Shown piece by piece: positions 33,209 through 40,588 of a stretch of DNA of 64,000 nucleotides. This DNA is from Mycolicibacterium peregrinum (GTDB lineage Bacteria; Actinomycetota; Actinomycetes; Mycobacteriales; Mycobacteriaceae), in assembly GCF_001665785.1 (NCBI RefSeq), contig NZ_LZSO01000036.1:62001-126000 (forward strand), written 5' to 3'. Both the position numbers and the translations under genes were made by a program. How positions within the stretch are numbered: position 1 is the first letter of the stretch; each line of letters opens with the position of its first letter. Below the pieces are notes generated by a model. That model was not told the origin of the DNA and ran no database searches. It worked only from the letters and a program-made list of their open reading frames with translations.

Positions 33209-33730
33209 CTATCCGGTGGTCTGCCGCTTGGGTAGTTTCCAGCCCGCACGCGGGAAGTGGCAGGTGTACCCGTTCGGGTAGTGCACCAGATAGTCCTGGT
33301 GCTCGGGCTCGGCCTCCCAGAAATCGACGGCAGGCGTCACCTCGGTGACCACCTTGCCCGGCCACAGTCCGGACGCGTCCACATCGGCGATGGTGTCCAG
33401 CGCAACGCGCTTCTGCTCGTCGTCGAGGTAGAAGATCGCCGACCGGTAGCTGGTGCCGACGTCATTGCCCTGCCGGTCCTTGGTGGACGGATCGTGGATC
33501 TGGAAGAAGAACTCCAGCAGTGCCCGGTAATCGGTCTGCCCGGGGTCGTACTCGATCTCGACGGCCTCCGCGTGGCCCGGATGGTTCCGATACGTCGGGT
33601 GATCGTTGCGGCCACCCGTGTAACCCACCCGGGTGGAGACGACTCCGGGCTGCTTGCGGATGAGGTCCTGCATGCCCCAGAAGCAGCCGCCCGCCAGGAT
33701 CGCTCTCGAATAATTGCCCATGTGCCCCAT
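33209..33730 (-). CDS. msrA: Peptide methionine-(S)-S-oxide reductase
   Basis: 173 residues. The nucleophile Cys16 lies in G-C-F-W-G, followed by 'GVVSTRVGYTGG' and the 'GHAEAVEIEYDP' active-site strand, all MsrA hallmarks. It repairs oxidised Met using thioredoxin; the resolving Cys is 'YTCHFP' near the C terminus. Start at 33730 or the ATG three codons later (33721). It is convergent with cyp138, four bases from its stop, and matches Rv0137c in gene order. Confidence 0.95.
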   Translation of the reverse strand: MGHMGNYSRAILAGGCFWGMQDLIRKQPGVVSTRVGYTGGRNDHPTYRNHPGHAEAVEIEYDPGQTDYRALLEFFFQIHDPSTKDRQGNDVGTSYRSAIFYLDDEQKRVALDTIADVDASGLWPGKVVTEVTPAVDFWEAEPEHQDYLVHYPNGYTCHFPRAGWKLPKRQTTG

Positions 33731-33756
33731 TGTGCTCCGTGGTTACCGTGGTGGTC

Positions 33757-34161
33757 ATGCGTGTAGTTGCAACCGCGGGCCTGGCCGGTTTACTCCTGCT
33801 GGCCGGAAGCCCCGCCGCGACGGCCGATCCGTCTCAGGTCGCGGTGCCGGAGGTGCCGCCCGATCCCGCGCGCACCCTGTTCGTCGACAACCCGGCGATC
33901 GTCGACCCGCACCTGACCCGGATCGAATCCTTCAGTCGTGAGGGGGAACGTCTGCTGGTCAACTTCACCGCAGGGACCCCGGATTGCTTCGGCGTCCATG
34001 TGATCGCACAGGAAACCGCCGATGCCGTCACGATCGACCTTCGTGGCGGGACACCACCGGAGTCCGTCGGCCGGATGTGTATCGCCCTGGCGGTGCACGG
34101 CAGCGCCGAAGTGGCCCTGCAGGCCCCGCTGGGTTCCCGGCAGGTGCTGGCGGCACAGTGA
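33757..34161 (+). CDS. Secreted protein of unknown function
   Basis: 134 residues from the ATG at 33757. Signal peptide with hydrophobic core at about 4-22 and cleavage after 'AATADP'-like A-x-A near residue 24. The mature domain is beta-rich with two Cys ('GTPDCFGVHV' and 'VGRMCIALA'), likely a disulfide; 'AVTIDLRGGTPPE' separates them. No known domain is recognised. It is divergent from msrA (26 bp between starts) and precedes the KstR-boxed operon. Confidence 0.68.
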   Translation: MRVVATAGLAGLLLLAGSPAATADPSQVAVPEVPPDPARTLFVDNPAIVDPHLTRIESFSREGERLLVNFTAGTPDCFGVHVIAQETADAVTIDLRGGTPPESVGRMCIALAVHGSAEVALQAPLGSRQVLAAQ

Positions 34162-34181
34162 CGGGTCTCGACAAACGTCGA

Positions 34182-34195
34182 TAGAACGTGTTCTA
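34182..34195. promoter_or_regulatory. KstR box
   Basis: TAGAACGTGTTCTA is a perfect 14-bp palindrome that fits the KstR consensus TnnAACnnGTTnnA at every fixed base. It lies 8 bp upstream of the NTF2-like gene start. KstR is the TetR-family repressor of mycobacterial cholesterol-catabolism genes, so the following two genes are predicted to be sterol-induced. Confidence 0.8.
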
Positions 34196-34203
34196 GTTTT
34201 GGG

Positions 34204-34704
34204 GTGACGAGCAGGTCTTTCAGCCGCGATGAACTCGCCGCTGCCTTTGAAACGTTCGAGCAGACCGTCGACCGGGCGGCGCAGACCAAGAACTGGGATG
34301 TGTGGGCCGACCACTACACCGTCGACGTCGACTACATCGAACATGCGGTGGGCACGATGAAGGGCCGCGAGCAGGTGCGGCCCTGGATCTGGAAGACCAT
34401 GACGACCTTCCCCGGTAGCTACATGACCGCGTTCCCGTCGCTGTGGTCGGTCATCGACGAACCCACGGGACGCATCATCTGCGAGCTGGACAACCCCATG
34501 CGCGACCCCGGTGACGGCACCATCATCACCGCCACCAACATCTCGATCCTGACCTACGCCGGCGACGGCCTGTGGTCCCGTCAGGAAGACGTCTACAACC
34601 CACTCAGATTCGCCTCTGCCGCACGCAAGTGGTGCCGTAAGGCAGCCGAACTCGGCACCCTCACCGAGGAGGCCGAGGCGTGGCTGAAGAAGTTCGGGGG
34701 CTGA
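34204..34704 (+). CDS. NTF2/SnoaL-like protein, Rv0138 family
   Basis: 166 residues, GTG start, close to the 167 residues of Rv0138. The cone-shaped NTF2 fold is suggested by 'AAFETFEQTVDRAAQTKNWDVWADHYTVDVDYIEHAVGTMKGREQV' (helix-helix-strand), the arrangement of ketosteroid-isomerase-like and SnoaL enzymes; D/H residues line the presumed pocket ('YTVDVDYIEH'). With a KstR box just upstream and a 3beta-HSD-like SDR downstream, a role as a steroid isomerase or hydratase is possible. No catalysis is proven. Confidence 0.8.
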   Translation: MTSRSFSRDELAAAFETFEQTVDRAAQTKNWDVWADHYTVDVDYIEHAVGTMKGREQVRPWIWKTMTTFPGSYMTAFPSLWSVIDEPTGRIICELDNPMRDPGDGTIITATNISILTYAGDGLWSRQEDVYNPLRFASAARKWCRKAAELGTLTEEAEAWLKKFGG

Positions 34705-34740
34705 GCCGCCGATGAGCGCTTGCGCGAAGAGGAGCCGGGA

Positions 34741-35757
34741 ATGAGCGCGAAACTGGTCATAGGGGCCAACGGTTTCCTGGGCTCGCATGTGCTGCGGCAG
34801 TTGGTCGCAAGTGCTGACGGCTCGGAGATCCGGGCCATGGTGCGCCCGAATGCCGGCACCATCGGGATCGATGACCTCGACGTCAAGCGGATTCACGGCG
34901 ACGTCTTCGACACCGACGCCCTGCGCGAGGCGATGACCGGTTGCGATGTCGTCTACCACTGTGTCGTCGATGCCCGTGGCTGGCTGCGCGACCCGGCGCC
35001 GCTGTTCCGTACCAACGTCGAGGGCACCCGCAACGTCCTCGACGTCGCCGTGGACATCCCCGGCCTGCGCAAGTTCGTCTACACCAGCAGCTACGTGACC
35101 GTCGGGCGCAAGCGTGGCAAGCGCTCCACCGAAGCCGACACCGTGGACGTGTCGAAGGTGACGCCCTACGTGCGTTCGCGGGTGCAGGCCGAGGAGCTGG
35201 TGCTGCGGTACGCGCGTGAGCGTGGCCTGCCTGCCGTCGCGATGTGCGTGTCGACCACCTACGGCAGCGGTGACTGGGGCCGGACCCCGCACGGCGCGAT
35301 CATCGCCGGAGCGGCCTTCGGCAAGTTGCCGTTCGTGATGAGCGGCATCGACCTGGAGGCCGTCGGTATCGACGACGCGGCCCAAGCCATGCTGCTGGCC
35401 GCCGATCGGGGAATTCCCGGTGAGCGCTACCTCATCTCGGAGAAGATGATCAGCAACGCCGAGGTGGCCAGGCTGGCCGCCGAGGCCGCCGGTGTCGCAC
35501 CCCCGCAGCGATCCATTCCGCTACCCGTGTCGTATGCGCTGGCCGCGGCAGGCACCCTCAAGGGCAAGCTGCGCGGCACCGATGAGCGGCTGTCATTGGA
35601 ATCCCTGCGGCTCATGCGGGCCGAGGCCGAACTCGACCACTCCAAGGCGGTGCGTGAACTCGGTTGGCAGCCAAGGCCGGTCGAGGAGTCGATTGCCGAG
35701 GCGGCAAAGTTCTGGGTTGGCTTGCGGGCGGCCAAACGCGCACAGAAGCGCAGCTGA
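34741..35757 (+). CDS. NAD(P)-dependent epimerase/3beta-HSD-like SDR, Rv0139 family
   Basis: 338 residues (Rv0139 is ~340). Extended-SDR N terminus 'VIGANGFLGSHVLRQLV' (G-x-x-G-x-x-G), 'VYHCVVDARGW' strand, active-site 'VYTSSYVTVGR' and 'YVRSRVQAEELVL' where the catalytic Tyr/Lys pair is altered to Y-x-x-S-R: a Lys is not at the usual place, so catalysis may differ. The C-terminal region resembles 3beta-hydroxysteroid dehydrogenase/isomerases. Start ATG 34741 follows GAGGAGCCGGGA. It is the second gene behind the KstR box. Confidence 0.82.
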   Translation: MSAKLVIGANGFLGSHVLRQLVASADGSEIRAMVRPNAGTIGIDDLDVKRIHGDVFDTDALREAMTGCDVVYHCVVDARGWLRDPAPLFRTNVEGTRNVLDVAVDIPGLRKFVYTSSYVTVGRKRGKRSTEADTVDVSKVTPYVRSRVQAEELVLRYARERGLPAVAMCVSTTYGSGDWGRTPHGAIIAGAAFGKLPFVMSGIDLEAVGIDDAAQAMLLAADRGIPGERYLISEKMISNAEVARLAAEAAGVAPPQRSIPLPVSYALAAAGTLKGKLRGTDERLSLESLRLMRAEAELDHSKAVRELGWQPRPVEESIAEAAKFWVGLRAAKRAQKRS

Positions 35758-35819
35758 ACACCACGCCGAGAGGTGTTAAGCCACTGGGCGGCAAGCGTAT
35801 TGCGGCCTAACCTGGCGAT

Positions 35820-36638
35820 ATGACCGACAAGCTGAAAGTCGACCTCACCGGGGCGCCGCAGACCATGCTGGCGACGTTCTACGCCAAGGCGCTCGATGCC
35901 GGGATGCCGCACCCGATCCTGGGCGACCAGCTGGCCAAGGAGATCGCCGACCGCATCGACTACGACTGGAGCCGCACCTCGATCACCGAGGCGACGTCTC
36001 CTTCGGTGACCACGCGCAGTGCCCACTTCGACCGCTGGACCCGTCAGTTCCTGGCCGTGCATCCCGAAGCCGTGGTGCTGCATCTCGGATGCGGCCTGGA
36101 CGGCCGGTTCTTCCGAGTCCGGCCCGGCCCCGGCGTCGAGTGGTACGACATCGACTACCCCGATGTCGCGCAGCTGCGCGAGCAGTTGTATCCGTCAGCC
36201 CAGCACTATCACGTCATCGCCGCCTCGGTCACCGACCCGGCCTGGCTGCGGGACATTCCCGCCGACCGGCCGACCCTGATGCTCGGCGAGGGGCTGACGA
36301 TGTACCTCACCGAGCGGGACGGCGTTGCGCTCCTGCGGCGCATCGTCGACGGATTTCCTTCCGGGGAACTGCAATTCGACGCGTTCAACACCCTGGGCAT
36401 CAAATCGCAGTGGACCAATACCGTGGTCCGCCGCTCCGGGGCCAAATTGCACTGGGCCATCGACAATCCGGAGGACATTCTGCGTGCGGTGCCGGGTACC
36501 CGGCTGCTGGCTCGTGTATCGCCGTTCGATGACCCGGTGTTCAACACCCTGCCCTGGTACTACCGGATGATGCTGGCCATCATGAAACCGGTACCGGTGC
36601 TGCGGTACATGGCGCAGTATCACCGCTACGCATTCTGA
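35820..36638 (+). CDS. LCM-type class I SAM-dependent methyltransferase
   Basis: 272 residues. 'VVLHLGCGLDGRFFRV' is motif I, 'GVEWYDIDYPDVAQLREQLY' the acidic turn, and 'PTLMLGEGLTMYLTERDGVALLRRI' the L-G-E-G-x-x-M-Y motif of the leucine carboxyl methyltransferase/PPM1 (polyketide O-methyltransferase) family. The substrate is unknown; many such mycobacterial paralogues exist. It follows the SDR after 62 bp and could be its partner or a separate transcript. A very strong terminator follows. Confidence 0.87.
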   Translation: MTDKLKVDLTGAPQTMLATFYAKALDAGMPHPILGDQLAKEIADRIDYDWSRTSITEATSPSVTTRSAHFDRWTRQFLAVHPEAVVLHLGCGLDGRFFRVRPGPGVEWYDIDYPDVAQLREQLYPSAQHYHVIAASVTDPAWLRDIPADRPTLMLGEGLTMYLTERDGVALLRRIVDGFPSGELQFDAFNTLGIKSQWTNTVVRRSGAKLHWAIDNPEDILRAVPGTRLLARVSPFDDPVFNTLPWYYRMMLAIMKPVPVLRYMAQYHRYAF

Positions 36639-36658
36639 TCGTTCCTTGAAAAGCAAAG

Positions 36659-36685
36659 AGGGGCGGCCCTTTCCGGGCCGCCCCT
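36659..36685. terminator. Intrinsic terminator, bidirectional
   Basis: AGGGGCGGCCC and GGGCCGCCCCT form a perfect 11-bp stem with a TTTCC loop, 20 bp after the methyltransferase stop, with a short ATTTG tail. It sits between convergent genes (the small secreted-protein gene on the minus strand ends at 36701), so it can stop both. It is the clearest terminator in the window. Confidence 0.85.
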
Positions 36686-36700
36686 ATTTGTCCGTCGGTG

Positions 36701-36919
36701 TCAGCGGCCGCTGTGGCGAACAGTGGTGTCCACCTTGGGAACCATCGGCTTGGGGTGCAGTCGGTCGAGCCAGTCGAGCCGGTCGACACCCGCGGAGATG
36801 GTGACGCTGCTGGGGGCTGCGGTGTGAGCGGGCTCAGCGGCCAGAGCCGGTGCGGCCAGGCCCAGTACGGCTGCGCCCAATCCGCTGGCAGCGATGACGG
36901 CGAATCCGAACTTCTTCAT
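36701..36919 (-). CDS. Small secreted protein
   Basis: 72 residues: 'MKKFGFAVIAASGLGAAVLGL' signal peptide cleaved at 'ALAAEP' (about residue 28), then a short mature peptide with a Trp and many Pro/Lys/Asp, no Cys. The mature part is only ~44 residues, so it may be an exported peptide with an unstructured tail. Ribosome site AGGGAAATG-adjacent. Its upstream region (about 65-85 bp away) holds the same 22-bp element as the 25.3-kb secreted-protein gene. Confidence 0.72.
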   Translation of the reverse strand: MKKFGFAVIAASGLGAAVLGLAAPALAAEPAHTAAPSSVTISAGVDRLDWLDRLHPKPMVPKVDTTVRHSGR

Positions 36920-36983
36920 TTCCCTGCTTCTCTCTGTCTCATGCCGGTTATGACTGTGTAAACCGAGAGCTCAGGGCATCAAT

Positions 36984-37005
36984 TTCCGTTGGCAGTAATT
37001 GATCG
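36984..37005. promoter_or_regulatory. Conserved upstream element, copy 2
   Basis: TTCCGT then TGGCAGTAATTGATCG, two mismatches in 22 to the copy at 25699-25720. The flanks also make an inverted repeat, ATCAATT ... AATTGAT (36979-37004), that is less complete in copy 1. It lies upstream of the small secreted-protein gene in the same orientation and distance. Confidence 0.5.
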
Positions 37006-37028
37006 ACTCATGGCAGAAAGAACGATGT

Positions 37029-37502
37029 TCAGGCCGTCTCGCGGGGCCCTCGCACGCCGAGAACAGGTTGGCGGGGGCCGCCCCGATTGAACTCGGAACA
37101 CCACGGTGAATGGCCGTGCTGGTCGTACCAGACGATCTGCAGCGCGCGGATATCGCGACCGCACAACTCCACGGCGAAACCGAGATGGGCGGTGGGCTCG
37201 CTGATTTCGACGAACTCGGCGAACCACTCATCGGGCAGTGTGATGGTGTCGCCCGGGGCGGGTTCGGTCTGGTCCACCAGGTATCCCGCCACGGTGTTCA
37301 GTAGCTTGCACGTCATCAGCGGCGACAGTCCGGTGATCAGCAGCTCGGGGAGGCCTGCCTCACTGAGCCCGATCGTGTAGCCGAACGGTCTGCGGTCGTG
37401 CTCGACGTAATGAACCGTCCAGCCGCGCTTGAAAGTCTTCTCCCGCAGGAGATCGAGATAGTCCTGTCTGGTTGCCTCGGGGTGGTCGCAGATCCAGCAC
37501 AT
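37029..37502 (-). CDS. DUF4262-domain protein
   Basis: 157 residues. ATG at 37502 follows AAAGGGGC. The opening 'MCWICDHPEAT' with a C-x-x-C pair and the body 'GWTVHYVEHDRRPFGYTIGLSEAGLPELLITGLSP' match DUF4262, a family of small cytoplasmic proteins of unknown function. C-terminal 'QIVWYDQHGHSPWCSEFN' is also typical. It starts 134 bp from the divergent HNH gene but shares no visible operator other than the SOS box near that gene. Confidence 0.87.
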   Translation of the reverse strand: MCWICDHPEATRQDYLDLLREKTFKRGWTVHYVEHDRRPFGYTIGLSEAGLPELLITGLSPLMTCKLLNTVAGYLVDQTEPAPGDTITLPDEWFAEFVEISEPTAHLGFAVELCGRDIRALQIVWYDQHGHSPWCSEFNRGGPRQPVLGVRGPRETA

Positions 37503-37628
37503 CGGGCGCCCCTTTCGTTGGTACTTGGCCGCTACGTTCCTCCGGGGGTACGACAGACTCCGGCAGGGTCGGTGGTCTCGGGGGGGACTGTCGTCGATCT
37601 GCCCCAGCGTCATACCCGCGTGGCATAA

Positions 37629-37644
37629 TCGAACACATGTTCGA
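37629..37644. promoter_or_regulatory. LexA (SOS) box
   Basis: TCGAACACATGTTCGA fits the mycobacterial LexA consensus TCGAAC-N4-GTTCGA exactly and overlaps the ATG of the DUF222/HNH gene at 37637. LexA binding here would block translation-start-proximal transcription and be lifted by DNA damage. Confidence 0.85.
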
Positions 37645-39070
37645 AGCCGATTCCGATGCGGACCTGATCGACAAGATCAGTGGCGCCGCCCGCGCGGAAT
37701 CGGCGGCGATCGCCCGGCGGCTGGCCGCGATCGGGGAACTGGATACCCGCCGGGAAGTGGAGTTGGCCGAGTCGATCTTTTGGACCACCGACCCGTTCGA
37801 AGAAGTCTCTGCCAAAGTGTCGGCGGCGTTGCGGATCAGCCGGGGCCGGGCCGGCACCCAGATTCATCACGCCCGAGTACTGCGCGACAAACTCCCGTTG
37901 GTGGCCGCCCGGTTCGCTGTCGGGGACATCGACTACCGGATCGTGCGGATGATCATCGCCCGTACCGGCATCGTCGACCCCGCCGTATGGGCCGGCCTGG
38001 ATGAACAACTGGCCACCCGGGCGCATAAATGGATGCGGCTGTCCGAACGGCAGTTGCGGGATCGGGTGGATCAGTGGATCGCCAAGTTGGATCCGAACGG
38101 GGTGCGGGTCCCGCCCCCTATCGATGACGGGCGGTTCGTGCAGGTCGAGGCGAGCAGCCCGGGCATGACCTCGATCTGGGCCAACGTCCACGCCGCTGAC
38201 GGGGTCGCGCTGAGTCAACGCCTGGACGCTGTGGCCGACACCGTCTGTGCCCACGATCCCCGCACCCGCGAGCAGCGCCGCGCCGATGCGGTCGGACCGG
38301 TAGCCCGACTCCAATCCCAACTGCCGTGCCTGTGCCGACGCGAGGACTGCCCCGCCACACAGCACCGCGCGGCCGCGGACGCAGCGATGGTGCACGTGCT
38401 GGCCGACCAAGCCACCGTGAACGGCACTTGCGATGATCCGGGGTATCTGGTCGGCCATGGCATCCTGCCCGCCGAATCAGTCCGTGACCTGGCTGCCACC
38501 GGCAAGGTCAAACCTGTGCGCATGTCCGCTACTACGGCCGGCGAACCGCAGTATCGTCCGTCGGTGGCGTTGTCGGAGTTCATTCACTGGCGCGATCTGA
38601 CCTGCCGGTTCCCGGGCTGTGATGCCCCTGCTGAGCGCTGCGACATCGACCACACCGCACCCTGGCCCACCGGCCCGACACATCCGTCGAACACCAAACT
38701 ATTTTGCCGGGCACACCATTTGGTGAAAACGTTCTGCCCCGGCTGGTCTGACCGTCAACGCCCCGACGGCACCATCGAATTCACCACGCCCACCGGCCAC
38801 ACCCATGTGACCGAACCCCACGGCGCCGGCATGTTCCCGACTCTGGCCCAACCGACGGGGGACCTCAACCTCCCCGAACCCGAACCTGCGGTCCAGAACC
38901 CGAATCGGTCCGCGAAAATGCCCAAACGCTCCCGGACCCGCGAACAAGACCGCCAAGACCGCATCGCCGAGGAACGACGCCTGCGCGCCGAACTCAACAA
39001 CGACCTCGCCACCGAACGCGACTACCAAGCCTGGCTCGCCGAAGAATACGGACCACCACCACCCTTCTGA
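37637..39070 (+). CDS. DUF222/HNH endonuclease, 13E12-repeat-type protein
   Basis: 477 residues. Residues ~20-330 are DUF222 ('AAIARRLAAIGELDTRREVELAESIFWTTD...'), followed by the HNH nuclease at ~335-385: 'CRFPGCDAPAERCDIDHTAPWPTGPTHPSNTKLFCRAHH', with the D-H, N and H catalytic triad and paired C-x4-C/C-x-x-H zinc ligands. The C-terminal tail is charged and Pro-rich. 13E12-family proteins in mycobacteria are often under LexA; here the SOS box overlaps the start. The exact role is unknown, perhaps damage-induced DNA nicking or mobile-intron-like spread. Confidence 0.9.
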   Translation: MFEADSDADLIDKISGAARAESAAIARRLAAIGELDTRREVELAESIFWTTDPFEEVSAKVSAALRISRGRAGTQIHHARVLRDKLPLVAARFAVGDIDYRIVRMIIARTGIVDPAVWAGLDEQLATRAHKWMRLSERQLRDRVDQWIAKLDPNGVRVPPPIDDGRFVQVEASSPGMTSIWANVHAADGVALSQRLDAVADTVCAHDPRTREQRRADAVGPVARLQSQLPCLCRREDCPATQHRAAADAAMVHVLADQATVNGTCDDPGYLVGHGILPAESVRDLAATGKVKPVRMSATTAGEPQYRPSVALSEFIHWRDLTCRFPGCDAPAERCDIDHTAPWPTGPTHPSNTKLFCRAHHLVKTFCPGWSDRQRPDGTIEFTTPTGHTHVTEPHGAGMFPTLAQPTGDLNLPEPEPAVQNPNRSAKMPKRSRTREQDRQDRIAEERRLRAELNNDLATERDYQAWLAEEYGPPPPF

Positions 39071-39080
39071 GCAGGGCCTA

Positions 39081-39536
39081 TCAAGCTTCGGCGCGTTCCT
39101 TCAGCCGCTGCAGGGTGAGCTGGATGTGCTCGGCGTTGGCCCCGTCGCGGTCGGGCACCCCGGTGGCCAGCCCGGCGACCTTCTTGAACCAGCCCGCACG
39201 GCGGTCCCAGGTGGACTCGGTCACCGTGCAGCCTGCCTCGGTGGCAGTGATGTCGTAGCGCCAATGCGCCACCGGGAACACCAGAGACTTCACGTCGAAG
39301 GCGAACGTCTTGCCCGGCTCGGCGTCGGTGACGGTGCACGTCGTGCTCCATGCCTTCGAGCCGTTGCGGTTGTGGCCCTTGAAAACTGACCCGGGAGCGG
39401 CCGAACTGCCCTTCTGCCACTCCATCGCATGGGCCTCCTCGGCGAGTGAGGCCAGCGTCGGCAGATCGGTGATGAGTGCGTACACGGCGGCAGGATCGGA
39501 AGCGATCGACACAGTGGCTTTCACAGGCGCGGTCAT
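39081..39536 (-). CDS. SRPBCC (polyketide cyclase/dehydrase-like) protein
   Basis: 151 residues from the ATG at 39536. A START/Bet v1-like fold is shown by 'VSIASDPAAVYALITDLPTLASLAEEAHAMEW' (strand, two helices), 'WSTTCTVTDAEPGKTFAFDV', 'TVTESTWDRRAGWFKKV' and a long C-terminal helix 'ANAEHIQLTLQRLKER'. These proteins bind hydrophobic ligands. It ends 11 bp from the HNH gene and lies 20 bp downstream of the aldo-keto reductase, so the two are probably one transcript. Confidence 0.83.
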   Translation of the reverse strand: MTAPVKATVSIASDPAAVYALITDLPTLASLAEEAHAMEWQKGSSAAPGSVFKGHNRNGSKAWSTTCTVTDAEPGKTFAFDVKSLVFPVAHWRYDITATEAGCTVTESTWDRRAGWFKKVAGLATGVPDRDGANAEHIQLTLQRLKERAEA

Positions 39537-39556
39537 GGGCCGATCGTAGACCCGGG

Positions 39557-40537
39557 CTACCGGTCGATCATCCGCATCTGGGCCTCGGTGTGATGGTCGC
39601 CGGCGGGTGCGCCGAGATTGTCGAGCCGGGACAACTGGTCGGGAGTCAGCGTGACCGCATCCGCCGCGACGTTCTCTTCCAGTCGTTCGACACGCCTGGT
39701 TCCGGGAATCGGCACGATGTCGGGGCCACGCGACAGCAGCCACGCCAGCGCGACCTGCCCTGGCGTCGCTCCCGAGGCCTCGGCGATGGTCCGCACCTCG
39801 TCGGCGAGCCGCAGATTCACCGCGAAGTTCTCGCCGGTGAACCGAGGGTTGTCCCGGCGGGTGTCGTCGTCGGCGAGGTCGTCGACGGATCGGATCTGGC
39901 CGGTGAGGAACCCGCGTCCGAGAGGCGAGTAGGCGACGAAGCCAATACCTTTCTCGCGCAGGATATTCAGGATGCCGTCCTCGGGGTCCCGGGTGAACAA
40001 CGAGTACTCCGACTGCAGTGCGGTGATCGGGTGGACCGCATGGGCGCGTCGGATGGTCTCGACCCCTACCTCGGACAACCCGATATGGCGAACCTTGCCT
40101 TCGGTGATGAGGTCGGCCAGCACGCCGATTGTCTCCTCGATCGGCGTGGAGCGGTCCAGGCGGTGCTGGTAGTAGAGGTCGATGTGGTCGGTGCCCAGGC
40201 GGTGGAGCGACCCCTCCACCGCGGTGCGGATGTTGGCCGGGCTGCTGTCCGCCCCGTCGCGGCCGGTGTGGGAGATCATGCCGAACTTGGTGGCGAGCAC
40301 GACCTTGTCGCGGCGACCCTCTAGTGCCCGTCCGACCAATTCCTCGTTGACATACGGGCCGTACACCTCGGCGGTGTCGATCAGGGTGACCCCGAGGTCG
40401 ATGGCCCGGTGGATGGTGCGAATCGACTCGGCGTCGTCGCGACCGGCGCTGCCGTAGGCGAACGACATGCCCATCGTGCCCAGACCGATCCGCGCCACTT
40501 CGAGGTCACCCAACCGTGCGGTCTGCAAAGTACCCAT
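39557..40537 (-). CDS. Aldo/keto reductase
   Basis: 326 residues. The catalytic tetrad is D54, Y59, K84 and H125 ('LIDTAEVYG', 'LATKFG', 'YYQHRLD'); 'IPGTRRVERLEENV' is the C-terminal NADPH-binding loop. Cytoplasmic NADPH-dependent reduction of carbonyls; substrate unknown, the group AKR13-like 'aryl-alcohol' type being likeliest. ATG at 40537, divergent from the DUF427 gene by 51 bp. Confidence 0.92.
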   Translation of the reverse strand: MGTLQTARLGDLEVARIGLGTMGMSFAYGSAGRDDAESIRTIHRAIDLGVTLIDTAEVYGPYVNEELVGRALEGRRDKVVLATKFGMISHTGRDGADSSPANIRTAVEGSLHRLGTDHIDLYYQHRLDRSTPIEETIGVLADLITEGKVRHIGLSEVGVETIRRAHAVHPITALQSEYSLFTRDPEDGILNILREKGIGFVAYSPLGRGFLTGQIRSVDDLADDDTRRDNPRFTGENFAVNLRLADEVRTIAEASGATPGQVALAWLLSRGPDIVPIPGTRRVERLEENVAADAVTLTPDQLSRLDNLGAPAGDHHTEAQMRMIDR

Positions 40538-40588
40538 CGCTTCAGTCTGCACGGGAATCGGTGGCCGCGCCGTGGTGTTGTGCCGCAT

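Noticed and set aside
33790..35385. 531-codon open frame opposite the secreted protein, NTF2 and SDR genes
   Set aside because: Shadow of three genes with known orthologues.
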